Shown here one piece after another: positions 57,801 through 64,000 of a stretch of DNA of 64,000 bases (the stretch's first letter is position 1; every line of letters begins with the position of its first letter). The translations under genes were made by a program, and so were the position numbers. Location of the stretch: positions 9,678,501 to 9,742,500 of the forward strand of contig BSBN01000140.1 of NCBI GenBank assembly GCA_027924645.1, in the 5' to 3' direction. This DNA comes from Cunninghamia lanceolata. Lineage: Eukaryota > Streptophyta > Pinopsida > Cupressales > Cupressaceae. The notes beneath the pieces are model-generated. The model was not told the origin of the DNA. It saw only the letters and a program-made list of their open reading frames with translations, and made no database searches.

Positions 57801-57979
57801 TCAACATTTAGTACATTACTGGTTTTGCTTTTTCCATCAAAAGAAATAGTTCCCCTACCTCTGATTCTACCAGCAGAATTGTCACCAAACTTTACCATTC
57901 CTCCTTCATTCCTTTCCAAATCTAAGAACTTGTTCTTGTCACCTGTCATATGGTGAGAGCTGTCATATGGTGAGAGCAT
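54900..57979 (-). pseudogene. Copia G pol: integrase, reverse transcriptase, RNase H (interrupted by TAG stops)
   Basis: One frame runs through without a shift. The GAG-pre-integrase segment has WLWHRRMCHVNF near 57590. The integrase core has LLIDDHSRMMWV near 57350 and SDRGDEF near 57210, then [14 protein letters not shown] near 57120. RT has [54 protein letters not shown] and the catalytic FVDDIIFGG near 55860. RNase H has DWAGD near 55370, TKAEYIVA and HISIKFHFLREQV. Stops at 57482, 57149, 55526, about 55404 and 55007 are all TAG and mostly replace a conserved Gln (LGKQ, TPQQN, DIM and SKD contexts); one TAA lies near 57420. The longest open piece is 540 codons. Order and motifs are diagnostic for Ty1/copia. 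Confidence 0.93.
57943..57976 (-). repeat. 17-bp tandem duplication at the copia G protease active site
   Basis: CTGTCATATGGTGAGAG occurs twice in direct succession (57943-57959 and 57960-57976). The sequence encodes the region of the protease motif DSGCSHHMT. Seventeen bases change the frame, so gag-protease and the rest of pol are out of register. Confidence 0.93.
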
Positions 57980-59090
57980 CCACTGTCAATAACCCAATCA
58001 TCCTTTTCTTCAATTTGGGCAGCCAAAGCTCTTTCTACAACCTTATGATTGATAGATTCAGAGGACATTGGATCTTCTTCCTTGATGGCAATAAACACCC
58101 ATTCATTTCTGGATTTGTTTCCTATTTCTGATTCATCATCCGTTACTCCTTCATTGTCATCTTCCTCACGAACATAATAACAGTTCTTTTGGAACCTTTG
58201 TCTGTTAGAATTTGACCTTGCAGATCTTTCTGGACATCTTGAAACAAAATGACCAATCTTATTGCGGTTGAAGCATTTAAAAGGTAACTTTCCTTCATAC
58301 TTACTGGATCCTCTTGGCAGTCTTTTTGCAATGAAGGCTTCAAGATGAGTTGTTTTTGCTTCTTCCTCTTCCATGTCTTTCCTTGCTTCATCATACCATG
58401 ATAGCTTCCTTGAGAGTTTTCTCCCAGATCAAATCTTTGTTTGCCTTTCACATAGGCACTCGCTTTGAATGCAGATTCAGTCTTGGGGGGATCATCTCCA
58501 AACTTGGTCATTTCAAATGTAGCCAGTTTGCCAGCCAATTGCTCTCTTGTGACAGTTGTATGGGCTCTGAATTCATCAATGGCAGCAACCTTGATTTTGT
58601 AGGCAGCAGAAAGGGATTTGAGAATTTTGCAAACAATCTCATTTTCATCCAGAACTCCACCAGCATTCCTGATTCCACACACCAGCTCATTTACTCTTGG
58701 CATAAAGGTAGTGATATTTTCATCATCTCTCATCTTTAATCTTTCAAGCTTCCCTTTGAGACTTTGCAATCTTGCACTCTTAACAAACTCATCTCCTTCA
58801 TGCAGAAGTTCTAGTTTAACCCAGATCTCATATGCAGTTGGTAGGTCAATAACATTTGAGAGTTCTGAGTCAGTCAATGTGCTTAGAAGAGCTTCTTTGG
58901 TCTGCAGATTATTTTCAGCATTTGTGATTTCGTTCAGAGTTGTCAGACCACCCTATGGAGGTACATATGGCTTTGAGACCATGGACAAGTATACTTTTCC
59001 CATACACTCCAAGTGACATTTCATGCGACCTTTCTAGAGTGAGAAATTGGTTCCATTGAACTTCCAACTATCCTTCTTGTATGACGACAT
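57946..59090 (-). pseudogene. Copia G gag and protease start (broken)
   Basis: Gag starts at ATG 59090 (MSSYKKDSWKFNGTNFSL), 44 bases after the primer site, and runs to about 58370 in one frame with internal TAG stops near 59035 and 58953. The part 58877-58400 is a UBN2-type gag core (YEIWVKLELLHEG, ARLQSLKGKLERLKM, FMPRVNELV). After a frameshift near 58370 comes a zinc knuckle CFNRNKIGHFVSRC near 58275, in which the second Cys is Arg, and the protease motif WVIDSGCSHHMT near 57985. Gag would form the particle and bind RNA. Confidence 0.88.
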
Positions 59091-59133
59091 CTTGGATCTC
59101 CTCAAGCAGTTAAGCTTCTTTTAGAGGAACTCA

Positions 59134-59146
59134 GCTTTGATACCAA
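59134..59146 (-). promoter_or_regulatory. Primer-binding site of copia G
   Basis: The minus strand reads TTGGTATCAAAGC, one base after the LTR end. It matches the initiator-Met primer site except for one G-to-A change. Confidence 0.88.
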
Positions 59147-59147
59147 T

Positions 59148-60436
59148 TGTTAGATCTAGGGCACACAACTGAGAGGGGGGGTGAATCAGTTGTACAAAAC
59201 TTGCTTCTATTTCAAACATTTGATTCTTCTTTGTTACTTAACAACATATCAATTAACCATTCATGAAAGCATCAAGCATAAACATCAGAGCAGATAAACA
59301 TCAACATATTAGACACCAAGATTTTGACGTGGAAAACTCGGTCAAGGGAAAAACCACGGGGTGATTAACCCAAGGATTATTCTCTGTTAGAAGAATAAGA
59401 AAAATAGATGGCACATGCCAATTAGGGCTCACTGCCCGAGCACACTACTCACAAGGAGGCACATTGCCTATAAGAGACACACTGTCTACAAGATGATAAG
59501 TTTTACAAACTTGAACTGGAGATTGACATCTTCACTATGTTTGGATCAGTTCCATTTAAGCCCGAGACACACCTGCTCTGCCTTTCACTCTTTCGCTATT
59601 CCACACTTATCCGCTCCACAACACCACATGAAATGAACTCACAAACCTTTATTTATACAAGGCATCGAATTAGGAACAATCATCTAAGTTAGCAATCAAC
59701 CACAAGAACATTCATAAGATGAATAACTCATCCGGTCGGCCAATCTAAATAAGAACAACTTCATCCGGAAGAACTCATCCGATCAGCCAGCAAGAACACC
59801 TCCATCCGGAAGAATATCTCCAATTCTGGGCTCTAACACTAATGCGGACCAATAACACAACCTCAAAATGATCCAAGAACCTTCACAAGCTTGCCTAAAT
59901 GACCAGGTACATCTGCACTTCCTCTACTCACTGGAATCTCTTCTCTTCATCCAGAACTTCAAGAACACAGTTTGTCGCCACTATCAAACTGCAACAGGTG
60001 CTTCCAAACCTCCAAACCATGAACAAATCAAGATGACACATCACAAGGACATCCCAAACACTCATGCCAATCCGCAGAACATAACAATGCACTTTCAGAT
60101 CTCACCAGACCTTTTTGTAACACTCTGTCACTCCGGAGCATCTCCCGGAACCGGTTCTACTTGATCGATCACAACTTCTTCATATCTTCATGTGGACCTC
60201 TGAAATCTTAACTGGAGCATCTCAGGACTCATATCTACAAACCCTTTAATCCACATCCTCTGATCCTCAACTCATTCAGTACTTTTGCCTTCTTCTCATC
60301 ACTTGTTCTTCACTATTCCAGATTGAGACTAATTTTCTCAATATCCTCAACACACAGCTCATCCAATCTTTCTCATCAATGCAATATGAGTATGTTGATA
60401 TCAATGACAACACTGGTTAATCTCATACTTGTAATA
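59148..60436 (-). mobile_element. 5' LTR of copia G
   Basis: It aligns with 53299-54590 along its whole length; differences are mostly C/T and G/A. The TATA box on the minus strand at 59650-59657 lies upstream of the R segment that includes AACAGAGAATAATCC. Confidence 0.93.
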
Positions 60437-60441
60437 GATTA

Positions 60442-62190
60442 ATGATGCCAAAAAAAGGTATTATGTTTATGATCATGAGTTTTATGCTATAGTTCAAGCT
60501 TTGAAGAAATGGAGACATTATTTGTTGCCAAAAGAGTTTGTTTTATATACTGATCATCAGGCTTTGTAGTATCTTAATAGTCAAGGAAAGTTAAATCAAA
60601 GTCACTTAAAATGGGTTGATTTTTTGCAGAGTTATACTTTTGTTTTGAAGCACAGGAGTGGGAAGTCTAACAAAGTTGCAGATGCCTTGAGCATAAGGCA
60701 AAATTTGTTGACAGAAATGAAGATAGAAGTTGTTGGGTTCAATGAGCTCAAAAGTTTGTATCTTAAAGATCCAGATTTTGTAGAGGCTTGGAAAGTCTAT
60801 TTGGAACCTGTTACATTGGACAAGACAAAATGGTTGGATTTCATAATCCAAGATGGCATGTTGTTTAGAGGAAGCCAATTGTGCATTCTAAAGAGTTCTA
60901 TGAGAGAAAACCTAATTAAAGAGAAGCATAGTGGAGGATTAGCTAGGCACTTTAGTCGAGATAAGACCATTGCTATTGTTGGTGAGCATTATTATTGGCC
61001 ATAGTTGCAATAGGACTTGAGGAAATTTGTGCAAAGTTGTAGAGTGTGTCAAATGGCAAAAGGAACAAGTCAGAATACAGGGCTATACTAGCCATTACCT
61101 ATACTAGAGAGGCCATGGGATGATATTAGTATAGATTTTGTTCTTGGTTTATGAAGGACACAGAGAGGACATGATTCCATTTTTGTGGTGGTGGATAGAT
61201 TCTTGAAGATGGCACATTTCATTCCTTGTAAGAAGACGAATGATGCTATTCATATTGCAGAGTTATTTTTCAAGGAGGTGGTGAGACTACATGATCTACC
61301 TAAGAGCATAGTTTCAGATCAAGATACCAAGTTTGTTGGTTATTTCTAGAGGACATTGTGGAAGAAGTTGAAGACAGATTTGAAGTTCAGTTCTGCACAC
61401 CATCCACAGACTAATGAATAGATAGAAGTGGTGAATAGCAGTTTGGGTAACCTACTATGATACTTAGTAGGAGATAAGCCCAAGGGATGGGATTTGATTT
61501 TACCATAGGTAGAATTTGCTTACAATAATTCTATCAATAGGAGCATAGGTAAAATCACCATTCCAGATTGTTTATGGGAGTAGTCCAAGAAATGATTCAG
61601 AGTTAAGGAATCTAGACAAGGGAGAAAAGACAAGTGCCGAAGTCCAAGACTTTGCAAAACATCTGAAGAGTTTGCATGAAGAGATGAGAAAGCACATTAA
61701 TAAGATGAATATTTAGTACAAGGCTAAGGTGGATCAGAAGATGAGATATAAGGAATTTCAGGGAGGAGATGAAGTCATGGTTCACTTGAGAAAAGAAAGG
61801 TTTCCAGTTGGAACATATAATAAGTTGAAAATGAAGAAATTTGGACCATGCAAGATTCTGAAGAAGCATGATTCAGGAAATGCATATGAGGTAGAGCCAC
61901 CAAATGAGATCAACATTTCCCATGTGTTCAACATTGCTGATTTAACAGAATATCATGAAGGTGGAACAAAGGATGGACCAATAGAAAATAGTGGAGTATT
62001 CCGGCATCTACTTCAAAGGAGGAGATAGAAGAGATCTTGGATAGTCATGTGGGAAGAAGTACTCAGAATAGGCAATATGAAGAATATCTAATGAAGTGGA
62101 AAGGAAGGCATGTTGAAGATTCTTCTTGGTTATCTAAGGTAGAAGTTGACCATTTGGGGTTTTCCTCAAACACCTAAGATGTGATAAAGT
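60442..62190 (+). pseudogene. Gypsy C RNase H C-terminus, integrase and chromodomain
   Basis: The frame resumes at NDAKKRYYVYDHEFYAI. RNase H continues with YTDHQAL near 60550 and the HRSGKSNKVADALS motif near 60651. The integrase zinc-binding region follows (KHSGGLARHFSRDKT, CRVCQ near 61040), then the core with DDISIDFVLGL near 61120, [12 protein letters not shown] near 61182 and SDQDTKF near 61315. The C-terminal part is at 61729-62028 ([30 protein letters not shown]). A chromodomain-like segment at 62080-62150 reads EEYLMKWKGRHVEDSSWLSK. TAG stops at 61002 and 61011 fall on the Gln residues of WPxLQxDL; several more TAG and a TGA follow, with later frameshifts. Confidence 0.9.
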
Positions 62191-62216
62191 CACTTCTCAA
62201 AATTACCCTGGGTGTC

Positions 62217-63066
62217 TGACGTAGGAGCATCCAGTGGTGTAAGGGCAATCTTGCATCACCCAAAAAAATGATGATTCAAAATCATTGATGTTGTTTTCAT
62301 TTCTTTTCAAAATTAGTATTTCTAGTTCCATAATTGGTTGAATAATGATGTAGAACTTTCAGTTTTTTGAAACTGCTAAAAATAACAAACTGCTATTTTT
62401 GGAAGGTTTGTATTTGGGTACGGATAGAAGTAAAAATTTACATGAAGCTTCATAAATGAAATATAAGACCTTTGGCAAAGGAATCACACATAGATCATTT
62501 GTGAGCTGAAAGATTTTAAAGTTTCTATTTCCTGAAAAATGCCTGAAAATTGTTCAAATTTAGGTTTGAGGCACTAAATGACCCTGTACAGGGCCAAAAA
62601 TGGGCAAAACCAACAAAGCAATTTTTAGCGCATAGGGAACTGCGTGAGATTTCTGGTACTTCAAACGGTTCATTAATCGGACACTCGGATCAAAAGTTAT
62701 GGTCTCGAAAGTTGACCTATTTTTGGAGGGAGATGCAAAATTCAAAATTTGGTTGGAGGCCACCAAAAAGGCTATTTATGACCATTTTTGGGAACCCTTG
62801 GCAGTAGTAGAGCTAAGGGAGAAACTGTAGAGTCAAGAAAAGGCTGAAAAATAGAAACCCTAGCTGATTTGGGGTTACAGAAGGTAGAAGATTCTAGAGT
62901 CTTGAGATAGGTAGTTCTAATGTGTTGCAGCTTGCACAGAGGATTGATTCCTCTGATTGTATTAAGCTTCTGTAATGTAATAAATTATCCAAATCAATAA
63001 AATAGTATTCTATTTTCTCTATGCGATTTCTATTGTTGTGTGTTTTGTGATTTACCCCCTTCATCA
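62217..63066 (+). mobile_element. 3' LTR of gypsy C (850 bp)
   Basis: It starts TGACGTAGGAGC, where the 5' copy has TGATGCAGG, and ends TTCATCA at 63066. A possible poly(A) region AATCAATAAAATAG lies near 62991-63004. Right flank is the target duplication CATCT. Confidence 0.88.
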
Positions 63067-63450
63067 CATCTTCACACCCATGGATTGTAATTGGGTTATA
63101 ATCATGTTTAACACATTCAAGTACTTAACAGTAGAATCACTATCACCCATCCTCAAAGTTTACAAATTCTTCTATAGAAAAAGCTTATAAACTAGGTATT
63201 TAGCATGGTACAAGTTTCCTAACTTTTCATAGAAGGATTTATGGTGGATTCTTCATAGATATTCTATAACACATAATCTACCAAGAATATATTGATAAGG
63301 CTTCTTGCCTTTTTGTCCAACACTAGCCAATCATACAATGACATTGAGACTAGTTTGGATTTGGATATTATTGCCCACAAATCTTTCTATGAGAAAATCC
63401 TCCATCATGAGCTTTCACAACTTAAATCTAGTGCCACTAAAATTTTCCAT
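63067..63450 (-). pseudogene. Copia D gag, N-terminal part
   Basis: The frame starts at ATG 63450 (MENFSGTRFKL) and reads a UBN2-type copia gag: SFYEKLGNLYHAKYLVYKLF near 63220, then LRMGDSDSTVKYLNVLNMI and LQSMGVKM at the junction with gypsy C. Several stops, mostly TAG at expected Trp, Arg or Gln codons, break it. It continues at 52576. Confidence 0.8.
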
Positions 63451-63589
63451 CTCTAGTCTAGATGTGCTTTCCAACTTCCCTATAATGAAGATCTTCTCTA
63501 CACATGCTCCCATTTAAACCAAGATTAATAAAAAACCTTCTTCCTACCACCTAGGACTTAAGTTTCAGATTAGGATCTAATACAAAATG

Positions 63590-64000
63590 AAAGGATGATA
63601 AGGTACAGAAACACTTCTTACACTAGAATCTAAGAGCAGAGACGAATATAAAATATGATCTAAAATTAATTGTAATAAAAAAACACTATTACAAAATCAC
63701 TATAACATAATGATGTATCCTTGGAAAATCCATCCTCCAAAATTTGAACAAATGTATTAGTCAACAACAATATTAGTTAAACTACAATATAGGCAAGGAA
63801 CCTTCATAGAAGATAACAACAACACTTTGATCTAGAGTAATACTAGTGGTATAAAAATACCTACAAAATACACTACACATACTCCATCTCAAGTACCCAA
63901 TAAAAATATAAACAAATACATGAAACCACCAAATGAGAATAAAACAACCATGAGATAATACCACTAGAAAGTGGCACCCAAATCTCAAGAAGAGTCCTCA
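63590..64000 (-). mobile_element. 5' LTR of copia D, truncated by the window end
   Basis: It aligns with 48040-48460 over about 410 bases (for example AACCTTCATAGAAGATAACA against a near-identical phrase at 48262). The LTR boundary on the left lies between about 63535 and 63590. The primer-site candidate near 63513-63530 (CTTGGTTTAAATGGGAGC on the minus strand) is strongly diverged. Confidence 0.78.

Larger units (their letters stand above)
53299..60436 (-). mobile_element. Full-length Ty1/copia element G, nested in gypsy C
   Basis: LTRs 53299-54590 (1,292 bp) and 59148-60436 (1,289 bp) both start TGTTAGATCTAGGGCACAC. The flanks are GATTA at 53294-53298 and 60437-60441. The right LTR ends TTGTAATA where the left ends TTGCAACA, two C-to-T changes. 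The interior is in minus orientation with primer site, gag, protease, integrase, RT, RNase H and polypurine tract. The LTRs are much more alike than those of gypsy A, so this is the youngest complete insertion in the window (visual judgement). Confidence 0.95.
52577..63066 (+). mobile_element. Ty3/gypsy chromovirus C with internal deletion, nested in copia D
   Basis: The element starts TGATGCAGGAGC at 52577 and ends TTCATCA at 63066, flanked by CATCT at 52572-52576 and 63067-63071; excision restores the gag frame of copia D. The 5' LTR stops after about 200 bp and continues directly into RT coding sequence, so the rest of the LTR, primer site, gag, protease and front of RT are deleted. Copia G interrupts its RNase H region at 53299-60436. 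Confidence 0.93.
48030..64000 (-). mobile_element. Ty1/copia element D, interrupted by gypsy C and cut by the window end
   Basis: The 3' LTR is about 48030-48901 and the 5' LTR begins near 63590 and runs off the window. The two share long stretches such as ACAATGATGTATCCTTG/ATAATGATGTATCCTTG and the CACTA/GATCT-flanked blocks that follow. The interior is read on the minus strand as gag (63450-63067 and 52576-52260), protease, integrase, RT and RNase H. It is split by gypsy C with the 5-bp duplication CATCT. It is the oldest layer of this nest and the most decayed. Confidence 0.82.

Noticed and set aside
54900..57979. TAG read as glutamine through a variant genetic code or programmed readthrough
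   Set aside because: Stops also include TAA, frameshifts are common in the same elements, and the MADS-box gene uses normal codons and ends at TAA. Deamination at CAG explains the pattern more simply.

Overview
The window looks like nuclear DNA of a seed plant, most likely a gymnosperm (this last step is inference). It holds Ty1/copia and Ty3/gypsy LTR retrotransposons whose primer sites match the plant initiator-Met tRNA, a plant-type L1-like LINE, and part of one spliced MIKC MADS-box gene. There is no operon structure, rRNA, tRNA or CRISPR array. Nearly every long reading frame is a decayed transposon frame.

Layout. 1-865: degenerate ~50-bp repeats and a GGAT-rich tract. 865-3102: a non-autonomous DNA transposon with perfect 38-bp terminal inverted repeats. 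3103-6123: LTR-like debris. 6124-10548: a composite copia-like element with LTR, primer site, broken gag with zinc knuckles, then a ~710-codon broken ORF of unassigned function. 10549-13542: decayed internal region (minus) of giant-LTR family B. 13543-29052: the B LTR (minus, ~3.8 kb) split by gypsy element A (16042-27741, target duplication AGATT), which is itself split inside its reverse transcriptase by a 3.72-kb solo LTR of the same family B (20014-23733, duplication GGTCT). 29053-31661: an LTR fragment, a decayed chromovirus integrase/chromodomain and two LTR copies in tandem. 32192-40573: a LINE (minus) with ORF1, ORF2 and an extra third ORF. 41203-41585: an inverted copy of only the LINE 5' UTR. 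41841-43180: five exons of a MADS-box gene (plus), the one convincing host gene. 43729-48026: a short-LTR element with a solo LTR inside one LTR. From about 48030 past the window edge: copia element D (minus), split by gypsy C (52577-63066, duplication CATCT), itself split by copia G (53299-60436, duplication GATTA).

How it fits together. Two nests can be read base by base from 5-bp target duplications: B contains A contains solo B, and D contains C contains G. The retroelements carry the usual gag, protease, integrase, reverse transcriptase and RNase H, but all are broken. A striking share of the in-frame stops are TAG at positions where glutamine (CAG) is expected, as deamination of CHG-methylated cytosine would produce. 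The MADS-box exons have canonical lengths and an open frame, but the exons for the DNA-binding domain are not in the window, so the gene either has a very long upstream intron or is a fragment.
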